Assembly (NCBI GenBank): GCA_016873275.1
Contig: VGXO01000024.1
Location: forward strand, 1-41,908
Direction of reading: 5' to 3'
Length of the DNA: 41,908 nucleotides
Origin: Phycisphaerae bacterium
GTDB lineage: Bacteria > Planctomycetota > Phycisphaerae > Phycisphaerales > SM1A02
The translations under genes were made by a program, and so were the position numbers. This document shows positions 30,006 to 39,746 of this stretch, in pieces (positions within the stretch are counted from its first letter, which is position 1; each line of letters begins with the position of its first letter). The notes below the pieces were generated by a model. The model was given only the letters and a program-made list of their open reading frames with translations, was not told the origin of the DNA and ran no database searches.

Positions 30006-32483
30006 ATGCGTCCGTCGCGACTCGATGACCATCCAGAGCCCGGCGGTCGCGTCGGTGGTCGTCGCGGAGCCAGCGCCGCGGGACGGGTTCGGGGTTGGAT
30101 CCTCGTCCTCCTCGCGCTGGTCGCGGCGTGGGGACCGATCGCTGGAACGACCCCGCCGGCGCTCGCCCAGACGGTCGAGCCCGCGATCGACGACGAGTCG
30201 CTGCGGGACCGGCCGATCGGCGAGTTCACGATCGAGGGGCTCGACCGCATCACCCGGCAGGAGATCCTCAACAACATCCGCATCGCCGCCGGGCAGCCCT
30301 ACGACCCGCGGACCATCCGCGCCGACGTCGCGACGCTCTACCGGCTCGGGCACTTCCAGTCGGTCTCGGCGACCGCGGAGATCCTGCCCGATGGCTCGGT
30401 GCGGGTGATCTACCGCCTCGTCGAGCAGGCGCTCATCCTCGACCTGCAGGTCGTCGGCAACAAGCTCATCTCCGACCAGGAGCTCCGCAAGGCGATTCCT
30501 CTCTATGCGGGCGGACCGCGCGACGACTTCCTGCTCGAGCAGGCGGTCTTCCGGATCAAGGACCTCTACAAGCAGAAGGGGCACTTCCTCGTCGAGGTGA
30601 CGGTGGACGAGACCCGCCTGAAGGACACGGGCATCCTGATCCTCCGGATCATCGAGGGTCCACGGGTCAAGGTGAAGGAGATCGAGTTCGTCGGCAACGC
30701 CTCGATCCCGGCGAAGCGGCTCGGCGCCCAGATCAAGTCCGCGGAGGCGTTCCTCTTCTTCGAGAAGGGTCTCCTCGATCCGGAGCGGCTCGTGGACGAC
30801 GCCGCCTCGATCGACCGCTTCTACCGCGACCTCGGCTACGTGGACGTCCGCACCGACTGGCGCATCCAGCTGAGTCCCGACAATCGCGAGGCGAAGGTGA
30901 CCTTCGTGATCTCGGAGGGTCGGCAGTACCGGCTGCGGCGGATCCTCATCCAGAGCATGGGCCGCGGCGGCCCAGCGCCGTTGAAGGTCTACTCCGAGGA
31001 CCAGCTGCTCTCGCTCGTCACGCTGCAGCCGGGCGAGGTGTTCCGCACCGCGCAGGTGAAGGCGACCGTCGAGGCGGTCAAGAACGCCTACCTCGCCCTC
31101 GGCTACGTGGACGCGTCGGTCGTCGATGCGTACGTCCGCACCGGCGAGGCGCCGGAGGTGGACCTCCTCCTCAACATCTTCGAGGGCGAGCGGGCGACGA
31201 CCGGTCTCGTCCTCGTGCAGGGCAACCTGCTGACCCGCGACCGCGTGATCCGACGGCTGATCCGCATCCGCCCCGGACGCACCCTCGACGGACGCGAGCT
31301 CGAGCTCGCCGAGCAGCGGATCAGGCAGACCAACCTCTTCAACGACGTCCGCGCGACCATCCAGGAGCCTCGCCCGGGTCAGGTGGAGGTGCGGGACCTG
31401 CTCATCGAGGTGAAGGAGAAGGACACCGGCTCGGTGAACTTCGGCGTCGGTCTCGGCTCGGACAACGGCATCTTCGGCGAGATCTCCCTCAACCAGCGGA
31501 ACTTCGACATCGCCGATCCACCCATGAGCTTCTCGGAGTTCGTGCAAGGTCGCGCCTTCCGCGGCGCGGGGCAGTCCTTCACGCTGGCGATCTCGCCCGG
31601 CACCGAGGTGAGCAACTACACGATCTCCTTCGCGGAGCCGCACCTCTTCGAGACGGACATCTCCTTCTCCGCGGATGCGCTCTACCGCACCCGCTTCTTC
31701 GAGAACTACACCGAGGACCGCTGGGGCTTCAGCACCGGCTTCGGTCGACGCCTCGGCGACCGCTGGAGCATCGGCACCATCCTCGGCTGGCAGCGGATCG
31801 AGCTCAGCCAGTTCGACATCGACACGCCCGTCGAGGTCGCCGCGGACGCCGGTCCCACCAACCTTCCGACGGTCGGCGTGAACCTCGTGCGCAGCACCCT
31901 CGACAACTTCACGAAGCCCACCTCCGGCACCCGGATCACCCTCGGCGTCCGACAGGTCTTCGGCGACGGCGGGGCGAACTTCACCAACGCGAACGCGGGC
32001 TTCGTGACCTACTTCACCGTGGACGAGGACTTCATGGGTCGCAAGTCGACCCTCCGCCTCTCGACCGACGTGGGCTACATCTTCGGGGGCGACTCGCCGG
32101 TCTACGAGAAGTACTACCTCGGCGGACGCAGCTTCCGAGGCTTCGAGTTCCGCACCATCAGCCCCAAGGCGACCGGCACCATCGCCGCGCCGACCACGCC
32201 CTCCAACCAGCCCATCGGCGGCGACTTCCTCTTCTTCACCGGACTGCAGTACGAGGTTCCGATCTTCGACAAGTTCATCTCGGGCATCGCGTTCGTGGAC
32301 AGCGGCACCGTGAACGCCACGGCGGGGCTCGAGGCATACCGGCTGTCGGTCGGCGTGGGCATCCGGCTCTCGCTGCCGCAGCTCGGTCCCGCCCCCATCG
32401 CCCTCGACTTCGGGTTCCCCATCCTCGAGCAGGAGGAGGACCTGAACCAGTTGATCAGCTTCTCGGCGGACGTGCCCTTCTAG
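30006..32483 (+). CDS. bamA: Outer membrane protein assembly factor BamA (Omp85)
   Basis: 825 residues. The ATG at 30006 is followed by a long basic stretch and a hydrophobic signal segment (WILVLLALVAAWGPIAG), with cleavage probably after ALA near residue 55. Successive POTRA-type units follow (EFTIEGLDRITRQEILNNI, LDLQVVGNKLISDQELRKAI, VKEIEFVGNASIPAKRL, LVLVQGNLLTRDRVIRRLIR). The C-terminal 16-strand barrel has SVNFGVGLGSDNGIFGEISL, GGRSFRGFEFR (the RGF/Y lid motif) and a terminal strand ending SADVPF with C-terminal Phe. BamA inserts beta-barrel proteins into the outer membrane. The genes after it (OmpH-like chaperones, lpxD, lpxC-fabZ) match the classical bamA-skp-lpxD-fabZ order. Confidence 0.96.
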   Translation: MRPSRLDDHPEPGGRVGGRRGASAAGRVRGWILVLLALVAAWGPIAGTTPPALAQTVEPAIDDESLRDRPIGEFTIEGLDRITRQEILNNIRIAAGQPYDPRTIRADVATLYRLGHFQSVSATAEILPDGSVRVIYRLVEQALILDLQVVGNKLISDQELRKAIPLYAGGPRDDFLLEQAVFRIKDLYKQKGHFLVEVTVDETRLKDTGILILRIIEGPRVKVKEIEFVGNASIPAKRLGAQIKSAEAFLFFEKGLLDPERLVDDAASIDRFYRDLGYVDVRTDWRIQLSPDNREAKVTFVISEGRQYRLRRILIQSMGRGGPAPLKVYSEDQLLSLVTLQPGEVFRTAQVKATVEAVKNAYLALGYVDASVVDAYVRTGEAPEVDLLLNIFEGERATTGLVLVQGNLLTRDRVIRRLIRIRPGRTLDGRELELAEQRIRQTNLFNDVRATIQEPRPGQVEVRDLLIEVKEKDTGSVNFGVGLGSDNGIFGEISLNQRNFDIADPPMSFSEFVQGRAFRGAGQSFTLAISPGTEVSNYTISFAEPHLFETDISFSADALYRTRFFENYTEDRWGFSTGFGRRLGDRWSIGTILGWQRIELSQFDIDTPVEVAADAGPTNLPTVGVNLVRSTLDNFTKPTSGTRITLGVRQVFGDGGANFTNANAGFVTYFTVDEDFMGRKSTLRLSTDVGYIFGGDSPVYEKYYLGGRSFRGFEFRTISPKATGTIAAPTTPSNQPIGGDFLFFTGLQYEVPIFDKFISGIAFVDSGTVNATAGLEAYRLSVGVGIRLSLPQLGPAPIALDFGFPILEQEEDLNQLISFSADVPF

Positions 32484-32698
32484 GTTCCGTCCGGCGGATC
32501 ACCGAAGCGACGCGGTCCGTCGCGGCGCCCGGGGTGGCAAGAAGGCGAAGACGACGCTGGCGCCGCAGCGACGAGGCGACGAAGCGAGTCCATGCCGACG
32601 CCGCCTGACGGGATGCCGTGCGGTTGGACGTCCGGGGATCCGCCAGACGGGAGCCGGAGACCGGGACTCCTGCCCGGCGTTCCGAGGGACGCCCCCAC

Positions 32699-32704
32699 TA
32701 CAAT
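32699..32704 (+). promoter_or_regulatory. Candidate -10 box (TACAAT) for the ompH-lpx operon
   Basis: TACAAT, one base from consensus, lies 40 bases before the first OmpH ATG. Unlike the leaderless candidates it leaves a leader containing GGAG at the usual spacing. The -35 is weak. The 261 bp between bamA and this gene hold no other feature I can support. Confidence 0.45.
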
Positions 32705-32744
32705 CCGCCCCCCGCGGCGACCCGCCGCCCCCGGAGCTCCTCTG

Positions 32745-33371
32745 ATGGCGATCCGACACGGTTCCCTCGCGATCCTCGCTGCCTCCGTCCTCCTCTCCGG
32801 CGCCCTCCTCCTGCGCCCGCTCGACGCCCGCCCACAGTCCTCCGGCGGCGCCGCCAAGATCGCCACGGTGGACATGCCGAAGGTGCTCGACCGCCTGAAC
32901 GAGAACGCCGACTGGGAGATGCGGATCGGGGCGCTCTCCCGCAGCATCGCCGAGGAGTTCCAGGCGCGGCAGGCGAACCTCGAGGCGAAGATCAAGGAGC
33001 TCGAGGCGCTCACCGATCCCGCCGAGCAGAGCGCGATGCGCGAGCAGCTCGCCCTCGAGCGGCTCCGCTTCGAGGAGTGGGGTCGGCTCAAGCAGATGGA
33101 GCTCGACCGCGAGCGAAGCCTCAAGTGGCAGACGCTCTACCGGGCGATCCGCGACGAGGCGACCCGCCTCGCCGAGGGCGAGGGCTACGAGGTGGTGCTC
33201 GTCAACGACAGCCTCGGGCCCATCAACATCAACCGCGAGTCGGAGCTGAGCCAGGAGCAGCAGGTCCGCATCCAGATCGAGTCCCGCCGCCTGCTCTTCG
33301 CCGCCAAGGCGACCGACATCACCGAGCAGCTCGTGGTGCGGATGAACAACGCCCGCGCCGTCCGTCCCTGA
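32745..33371 (+). CDS. OmpH/Skp-family periplasmic chaperone (first copy)
   Basis: 208 residues. The start at 32745 has GGAG 8 bases upstream. A signal peptide (LAILAASVLLSGALLL) leads to KIATVDMPKVLDRLNENADW, the usual OmpH opening with a beta strand. A long charged coiled-coil hairpin (EFQARQANLEAKIKELEALT to ERSLKWQTLYRAIRDEATRL) follows, and then GYEVVLVNDSL, the closing strand. Skp/OmpH trimers escort unfolded outer-membrane proteins to BamA, encoded just upstream. The next OmpH copy starts 22 bp after the stop. Confidence 0.9.
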   Translation: MAIRHGSLAILAASVLLSGALLLRPLDARPQSSGGAAKIATVDMPKVLDRLNENADWEMRIGALSRSIAEEFQARQANLEAKIKELEALTDPAEQSAMREQLALERLRFEEWGRLKQMELDRERSLKWQTLYRAIRDEATRLAEGEGYEVVLVNDSLGPININRESELSQEQQVRIQIESRRLLFAAKATDITEQLVVRMNNARAVRP

Positions 33372-33393
33372 CGCCCGCGCCCCGGAGCCCTCC

Positions 33394-34002
33394 ATGACCC
33401 TCTGCCACCTGCCCGGTCGCTCGATCCTCCTTCCCCTCTCCCTCGTCCTCGTCGGGGCGCTCGCGGCGTTCGCGGCGATCTCGCCCTCGCGTCCGGCGGT
33501 GGTCGCAAGCGTGGACCTCGAGAAGGTCTTCAACACCATCGACCTGCAGAAGCAGACCGAGGCTCGCCTCGAGGTCGTCCGCAAGGAGCTCGAGGCCCGC
33601 CGCGAGAAGCTCCGCACCGGCATCGAGGACCTCCAGGCGGAGCTCGACAGCTTCCAGCCCGGTTCCACCGCGCAGCAGGAGGTCGCGGTGCGGGTGGAGG
33701 AGGCGATCGCGGAGTTCCGCGCGGTCGAGAACTTCGCCCGCCTCAAGCTCGAGGCGGAGCAGGCGAAGGCGATGCGGGAGATCTACCTCACCATCCGCAC
33801 CGCGGCGAGCGAGCTCGCCGCCCAGCGCGGCTGGGACTACGTCATGATCGACGACACCATTCCGGCGATCGACCCGAGCGACGCGAACCGCATGCTCCAG
33901 CAGATCTCCTCGCGGCGGCTCCTCTTCGCGAACCCGAGCTTCGACGTGACGCAGGAGCTCATCGACCATCTCAACGCCCGCGCGGCGACGCAGGGCGGCT
34001 GA
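33394..34002 (+). CDS. OmpH/Skp-family periplasmic chaperone (second copy)
   Basis: 202 residues with a GGAG ribosome site. An N-terminal signal or anchor ([20 protein letters not shown]) is followed by [21 protein letters not shown], a long coiled coil ([39 protein letters not shown]) and [14 protein letters not shown]. It has the same architecture as the gene before it but is clearly diverged, so this is an old tandem duplication rather than a recent one. lpxD begins 25 bp downstream. Confidence 0.9.
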   Translation: MTLCHLPGRSILLPLSLVLVGALAAFAAISPSRPAVVASVDLEKVFNTIDLQKQTEARLEVVRKELEARREKLRTGIEDLQAELDSFQPGSTAQQEVAVRVEEAIAEFRAVENFARLKLEAEQAKAMREIYLTIRTAASELAAQRGWDYVMIDDTIPAIDPSDANRMLQQISSRRLLFANPSFDVTQELIDHLNARAATQGG

Positions 34003-34027
34003 GCGGCGCCGACCGAGGATCCGACCG

Positions 34028-35107
34028 ATGCCCATCATGACCGCGTCCGCCCAGACCGCCCGTCCGCGTCCCGCCGAGGCGACCGCCGCCGAGATCGCCT
34101 CGCTCGTCGGGGGCGAGCTCGACGGACCCGCGGACCTCCGCATCGTCGGGCTCGAGAGCGTCGAGCGCGCCCGCGAGGGCGAGCTCACCTTCATCGCCGA
34201 CGCCGCGTGGGCGGCGGCGTGGCCGAGGTCGAAGGCGTCCGCGGTGCTCGTGAGCCGCGCGGTCGAGCTGCCGCCCCGCGAGGCGGGACTCGAGCCCGCG
34301 GCGGTGATCCGCGTCGCCGACGCCGACGCGGCGATGATCGCGGTGCTCGAGCGGTTCGCCCCGCCGGTCGAGCGACCGGCGCCAGGGATCCATCCCACCG
34401 CGGTGGTCTCGCCGAACGCCGAGGTCGACCCGACCGCGACGGTCGGTCCGCAGTGCTGCGTCGCCGCCGACTGCAAGGTCGGTCCGCGGGCGGTGCTCGT
34501 CGCAGGCGTGCGGCTCTACCGGGGCGTCGTCGTCGGCGAGGACTCCGTGCTCCACGCGAGCGTCACCGTCCGCGAGCGCTGCGTGGTGGGACGCCGGGTG
34601 ATCCTCCACTGCGGCGTGGCGGTCGGCACCGACGGCTTCGGCTACCGACCCTCGCCCGACGGCCGCGGGCTCGCGAAGGTGCCGCACATCGGGAACGTGG
34701 TCATCGAGGACGACGTCGAGATCGGCGCGAACACTTGCATCGACCGCGGCAAGTTCGGGGCGACGGTGATCGGCGCCGGCACCAAGATCGACAACCTCTG
34801 CCAGATCGCCCACAACTGCGTCATCGGACGCAGCTGCGCGATCTCGGGGCTCGTCGGGCTCGCGGGCACGGTGACCATCGGCGACGGCACCCGCATCGGC
34901 GGCGCCGCCGGCATCGCCGACCACATCAAGATCGGTCGCGGCGTCACCATCGCCGCGCGGGCGGGCGTGATGAACGACATCCCCGACGGCGAGACCTGGG
35001 CGGGCGTCCCCGCGCAGGAGCGCACCCAGGCGATCCGCGAGGCGATCGCGATCCGTCGCCTGCCGGAGCTGTCGCGGAAGCTCCGCGACATGCTGGAGGA
35101 CCGCTGA
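34028..35107 (+). CDS. lpxD: UDP-3-O-acylglucosamine N-acyltransferase LpxD
   Basis: 359 residues. It adds the second acyl chain to UDP-3-O-acyl-glucosamine in lipid A synthesis, using acyl-ACP. The N-terminal uridine-binding part has [20 protein letters not shown] and GELTFIAD. A left-handed beta-helix of hexapeptide repeats follows, with the LpxD-specific [32 protein letters not shown] and the catalytic His262 in [10 protein letters not shown]. The end ([13 protein letters not shown]) is the usual C-terminal helix. The gene lies in a tight operon, 25 bp after ompH and 3 bp before lpxC-fabZ. Confidence 0.96.
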   Translation: MPIMTASAQTARPRPAEATAAEIASLVGGELDGPADLRIVGLESVERAREGELTFIADAAWAAAWPRSKASAVLVSRAVELPPREAGLEPAAVIRVADADAAMIAVLERFAPPVERPAPGIHPTAVVSPNAEVDPTATVGPQCCVAADCKVGPRAVLVAGVRLYRGVVVGEDSVLHASVTVRERCVVGRRVILHCGVAVGTDGFGYRPSPDGRGLAKVPHIGNVVIEDDVEIGANTCIDRGKFGATVIGAGTKIDNLCQIAHNCVIGRSCAISGLVGLAGTVTIGDGTRIGGAAGIADHIKIGRGVTIAARAGVMNDIPDGETWAGVPAQERTQAIREAIAIRRLPELSRKLRDMLEDR

Positions 35108-35110
35108 GCG

Positions 35111-36457
35111 ATGCTGCAGGGCACGCCTCCGACCCCGCCGACCATGCCCCGCCAGCGGACGCTGCGCGGCGAGGTCCGCGTCTCCGGTCGCGGGCTCCTC
35201 GGCGGCGCGATGGCGGAGACCGTGATCGCCCCGGCACCACCTGACAGCGGCATCGTCTTCGAGCGGACCGACGTCTCGCCGCCGGTGCGGATCCCCGCCT
35301 CGATCGACCACTCGGTGCCGCGGATGCGCCGGACGGCGCTTCGCCTCGGCGAGGTGAGCATCGACACCGTCGAGCACTGCCTCTCCGCCTTCGCGGGACT
35401 CGGCATCGACAACGCGGTGGTGAGGCTCCATGGGCCGGAGCTCCCCTGCGGCGACGGCTCGGCGCTTCCGTTCGTGGACGCGATCACGGAGGTCGGCGTC
35501 GAGGAGCAGGACGCGCCGCGGCGGGTCTTCCGGATCCGAGAGCCGATCGTGATCGAGGAGGGCGCGTCGATGATCGCGGCGCTGCCCTCCGACCGACCCG
35601 GGCTCCAGATCGCCTACGAGCTCGACTACGGCGCACACTCCGACCGCATCCGCCGCCAGACCATGAGCTGGGATCCGTCGCTCGCGGAGTATCGCCGGGA
35701 GATCGCTCCCGCCCGCACCTTCAGCCTCCAGGAGGAGGCGGAGGCGATGCAGGCGCAGGGCTACGGCACCCACCTCTCGCCGCGGGACGTCCTCGTGATC
35801 GGTCCGGGCGGACCGATCGACAACGCGTTCCGCTTCGCCGACGAGCCGGTCCGCCACAAGGTGCTCGACGTGCTCGGCGACCTCTCCCTCGTCGGTCGAC
35901 CGCTGCAGGGTCGGATCGTCGCGGTTCGCTCGGGTCACGCCCTCAACCGACGCCTTGGGCTCCGCATCCGCGAGCAGATGCTCGCCGCCGACCGCGCCGA
36001 GGCCGCCATCGCCGGGCAGGTCATGGACGCCCGCGCGATCCTGCGCCTCATGCCGCACCGCTACCCGATGCTCCTCGTGGATCGGGTGATCGAGATGGAC
36101 GGCGACCGTCGCGCGGTGGGCATCAAGAACGTCTCGATCAACGAGCCGTTCTTCGAGGGGCACTATCCGGGCACCCCGATCATGCCGGGCGTGCTCCTCG
36201 TCGAGGCGATGGCGCAGATGGGCGGGATCCTCCTCTCCCGCCGCCTCGAGCACACCGGCAAGATCGCGGTGCTCCTCAGCCTCGACCGCGTGAAGCTCCG
36301 CAAGCCGGTGACGCCGGGGGACCAGGTGATCCTCGAGGTGGAGGCGCTGCGGGGCTCTCCTCGCCTCGGCAGCGTCCAGGCGAGGGCGCTCGTCGGCGAC
36401 AAGGTCGCCGCGGAGGCCCGCATCCGGTTCATGCTCGTCGATCCCGACCAGCGGTGA
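35111..36457 (+). CDS. lpxC-fabZ: Bifunctional UDP-3-O-acyl-GlcNAc deacetylase / 3-hydroxyacyl-ACP dehydratase (LpxC-FabZ fusion)
   Basis: 448 residues. Residues 15-290 are LpxC, the committed zinc deacetylase of lipid A synthesis. Glu88/His89 lie in VEHCLSA, Thr203 in ARTF, and His249/Lys250/Asp253 in VRHKVLDVLGD; His276 is in SGHALN. These are the known zinc ligands and catalytic residues. Residues 305-448 are FabZ: HRYPMLLVDRV (His316), FFEGHYPGTPIMPGVLLVEA with the catalytic His351 and Glu365. LpxC-FabZ fusions are known in Bacteroidetes and some other phyla. The ATG at 35111 is chosen for its 3-bp spacing from lpxD; an internal ATG at 35144 is the alternative. lpxA, often next, is not seen here. 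Confidence 0.95.
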   Translation: MLQGTPPTPPTMPRQRTLRGEVRVSGRGLLGGAMAETVIAPAPPDSGIVFERTDVSPPVRIPASIDHSVPRMRRTALRLGEVSIDTVEHCLSAFAGLGIDNAVVRLHGPELPCGDGSALPFVDAITEVGVEEQDAPRRVFRIREPIVIEEGASMIAALPSDRPGLQIAYELDYGAHSDRIRRQTMSWDPSLAEYRREIAPARTFSLQEEAEAMQAQGYGTHLSPRDVLVIGPGGPIDNAFRFADEPVRHKVLDVLGDLSLVGRPLQGRIVAVRSGHALNRRLGLRIREQMLAADRAEAAIAGQVMDARAILRLMPHRYPMLLVDRVIEMDGDRRAVGIKNVSINEPFFEGHYPGTPIMPGVLLVEAMAQMGGILLSRRLEHTGKIAVLLSLDRVKLRKPVTPGDQVILEVEALRGSPRLGSVQARALVGDKVAAEARIRFMLVDPDQR

Positions 36458-37218
36458 GCCCCGGCCGCGACTTGCCCCCGTCGCGCCGCGGCGTCATGAT
36501 CCCTCTCCTGATGTCGAAGGCACGCGGCGACGGAATCCCCGAGACGATGGAGCGGGCGGAGCAGTCGCTCCGTCGACGCAGCTGGTTCGAGGCGGAACGG
36601 CTCGCCCTCAAGGCGCTCGCGATGGCGCGTGCCGCCGACGACTTCGACGCCATGGCCCGGATCCTTCTTCCGCTGCAGGAGGCGCGACGCCAGCGCCTCG
36701 AGCAGGCGTTCGAGCACAAGAAGGTGCGGATCCTCCGCGATCCGATCGTCGAGCCCTTCGAGGTCACGCCGGGTCTCTACCTCGTCGAGCCGCCGCTCGT
36801 GGGGATCGAGGCGCGGCGTCTTCGGCTGCTCGCCCTCGAGCGGGAGGTGCCGGTCGCGGTCGTCTGCCGCGAGCCGCTGACGAAGGTCAACACCTGCCCG
36901 GTGGTCGCGATCGGCACGGTGACCATCCGCGTCCGCATCGATCCGCCCAAGCGACCGACCGCGCCGAGCGCCGAGTGGATGGCGGGCGCCCTCGAGCAGC
37001 TCGGCGACGCGGTCATCGCCGGACTCGATCCGCAGCAGGACCTCCTCAGGCGGATCGACTACCTCCTCGCGTGCCTCGAGGTGCATCCCGACCACGAGAA
37101 GCTGCATCAGGTGCTCCACGACAGCTGCCGCGAGGCCGCCCGCCGAGGGCTCCGCACGCCGGCGCCCTCGACGCCGGGCGGGTTCGTGGACGAGGAGTCC
37201 GCGGACGAGGAGTCCTGA
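36454..37218 (+). CDS. Conserved hypothetical protein at the end of the lipid A operon
   Basis: 254 residues if it starts at the GTG that overlaps the lpxC-fabZ stop (GTGA); ATGs at 36496 and 36511 are also possible, and none has a ribosome site. There is no signal peptide. The first half has TPR-like helical character (MERAEQSLRRRSWFEAERLA, LKALAMARAADDFDAMARIL). The second half is mixed, with GLYLVEPPLVGIEARRLRLL and VAIGTVTIRVRIDPP, and the protein ends in a very acidic tail. No domain was recognised. It sits where lpxA is commonly found but has no hexapeptide repeats, so it is not LpxA. Confidence 0.75.
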   Translation: MSPGRDLPPSRRGVMIPLLMSKARGDGIPETMERAEQSLRRRSWFEAERLALKALAMARAADDFDAMARILLPLQEARRQRLEQAFEHKKVRILRDPIVEPFEVTPGLYLVEPPLVGIEARRLRLLALEREVPVAVVCREPLTKVNTCPVVAIGTVTIRVRIDPPKRPTAPSAEWMAGALEQLGDAVIAGLDPQQDLLRRIDYLLACLEVHPDHEKLHQVLHDSCREAARRGLRTPAPSTPGGFVDEESADEES

Positions 37219-37248
37219 CCAGGCGGCGGTCGTCCGGGTCTCGCCGGC

Positions 37249-38454
37249 TCAGCGCCAGTCAAGCCCCTCCGGCAGCGCGTTGAGGTTCTCGCAGCCCGAC
37301 GCGGTCACGACGACGAGGTCCTCGATCCGAAGCCCTCCCACGCCCCGTCCGTAGAGCCCGGGCTCCACGGTGAGCGCGTCGCCCTCGACGAGCGGCGGTC
37401 CCTTGAAGTCAAGCAACGGCGGCTCGTGCACCTCGAGCCCGATGCCGTGGCCGGTGCCGTGGGTCATGCCGATCCAGGTCGAGGCGTTCGGCGCGTCGGG
37501 CTCGGGCAGGCGCCCCACCTCGAATCCCTGGCGGCGGATCTCGGAGATCGACGCGACGTGCACCGCCTCGCCGGTCGCGCCCGGACGCACCGCGGCGATC
37601 GCGGCGCGCTTCGCGGCGACGACCGCCGCGTGCATGCGACGCACCGCGTCCGGCGCGTTGCCGTGGACCACCGTGCGGGTGCAGTCGCCGTGGTAGAGGC
37701 TCGTCTTCGAGCACGGGAAGACGTCGATGATCACCGGCTCGCCGGTCCGCAGGATCCCCTGCCCCCGCTCGTGGCAGTCGCCGCCCTGCGGACCGCACGC
37801 CACGATGCTCGGGGGATTGTCGAAGCCAAGCTCGAGGAGTCGCGCATCGAGCATCCCGCGGACCATGTCGGCGGTGAGCCACTCGCCGCGGTGCCGCAGG
37901 CGACCATCCGCCGCGGCGTCCGCACGGGCGATGGTGCGGCAGGCGATCCCGATCGCGTCCTCGGTCGCCCGCTGTGCCTCGCGGAGCCTCGCGACCTCCT
38001 CGGCGTCCTTGCGGCGGCGGTCGAGCACGCCGAGGTCGGGGTCGTAGACCACCGCGATCCCCGCGAGGCGGAGATGCTCGGAGAAGACGAGCGGCAGCGT
38101 GCGGTCGGAGCGGACCGCCCGGGCGCCGCGGCGGCGCAGGCACTCCGCGAGCGCCTGCGCGAACGCGGTCTCGCGGTCGCCGGAGAGCCCGCCCTCCGGC
38201 GCGAGGTCGGCGGGACAGAGGACCTCGTCCGCGGAGGCGTCGCGGCGGGCTCGCTCGAGCTCGATGTCGCGGATCACGAGCACGCTCGAGTCGATCCCGC
38301 GACCGCGACCGACGTAGGCGACGGGATCGCCGACGAGGAAGCGGACGCGCTGCTGGAGCGAGGGGTTCCTCGCCGGAACGCCGGCCATGACGATGGGGAG
38401 GTCGAGGTCGATCCGTCGTTCGGAGGACGCGGACGAGGTCGAGGAGGAGGTCAT
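37249..38454 (-). CDS. M24 family metallopeptidase (Xaa-Pro aminopeptidase-like)
   Basis: 401 residues. The N-terminal creatinase-like domain (about 20-150) includes YVGRGRGIDSSVLVIRDIEL. The C-terminal pita-bread domain has all five metal ligands: Asp in VIIDVFPCS, Asp in HGDCTRTVV, His in GTGHGIGLEVHEPP, Glu in LTVEPGLYG and Glu in GLRIEDLVVVT. It should remove N-terminal residues before proline or act as a related dipeptidase in the cytoplasm; no signal peptide is seen. The ATG lacks a Shine-Dalgarno sequence but has TACGAT 6 bases upstream, so the message may be leaderless. It is convergent with the preceding operon (30 bp gap) and divergent from moxR. Confidence 0.93.
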   Translation of the reverse strand: MTSSSTSSASSERRIDLDLPIVMAGVPARNPSLQQRVRFLVGDPVAYVGRGRGIDSSVLVIRDIELERARRDASADEVLCPADLAPEGGLSGDRETAFAQALAECLRRRGARAVRSDRTLPLVFSEHLRLAGIAVVYDPDLGVLDRRRKDAEEVARLREAQRATEDAIGIACRTIARADAAADGRLRHRGEWLTADMVRGMLDARLLELGFDNPPSIVACGPQGGDCHERGQGILRTGEPVIIDVFPCSKTSLYHGDCTRTVVHGNAPDAVRRMHAAVVAAKRAAIAAVRPGATGEAVHVASISEIRRQGFEVGRLPEPDAPNASTWIGMTHGTGHGIGLEVHEPPLLDFKGPPLVEGDALTVEPGLYGRGVGGLRIEDLVVVTASGCENLNALPEGLDWR

Positions 38455-38460
38455 GGGCGG

Positions 38461-38466
38461 ATCGTA
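38461..38466 (-). promoter_or_regulatory. Candidate -10 box (TACGAT) of the M24 peptidase gene
   Basis: On the minus strand TACGAT is followed by CCGCCC and then the ATG. The 6-base spacing matches the small membrane protein and M28 peptidase candidates. Confidence 0.45.
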
Positions 38467-38484
38467 GTGATGGCGCCGACCGCG

Positions 38485-38513
38485 TTGAGAGGGTCCCCGG
38501 TTCGCCGCATAAT
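38485..38513 (+). promoter_or_regulatory. Sigma-70-type promoter for the moxR cluster
   Basis: TTGAGA (38485-38490), 17-bp spacer, CATAAT (38508-38513). This is the best -35/-10 pair seen in the window, each hexamer 1-2 bases from consensus with the optimal spacing. Transcription should start near 38520, leaving a leader of about 180 nt before moxR. Confidence 0.65.
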
Positions 38514-38593
38514 CCCGATCTCCCTCGGCCGGCTCGTCGCCCCGGTCGCCACCCCACGAACCGCCCGGACCACCGCGCCGTAGCGGGCGGATC

Positions 38594-38669
38594 CGGTCGG
38601 AAACCGACCGACGCTCTGGCGGTTCAACCGACCGCCGCCGAGCCCGCGGTCGCCGGTCGCACGACCGGC
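38594..38669 (+). other. Three consecutive hairpins in the moxR leader
   Basis: CGGTCGG/CCGACCG (38594-38610, loop AAA), GGCGGT/ACCGCC (38618-38636) and GCCGGTCG/CGACCGGC (38652-38669, loop CA) follow one another in the 5' leader. They lie between the promoter at 38485 and the GGAGG ribosome site of moxR. They may be a cis-regulatory RNA, or simply GC-rich dyads. Confidence 0.35.
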
Positions 38670-38701
38670 ACGCCGCTCGTCCGCCACGGAGGATCCACTC
38701 C

Positions 38702-39721
<1,020 letters not shown>

Positions 39722-39746
39722 CCGCCGCCCTGCCGGCGAGGACGAC

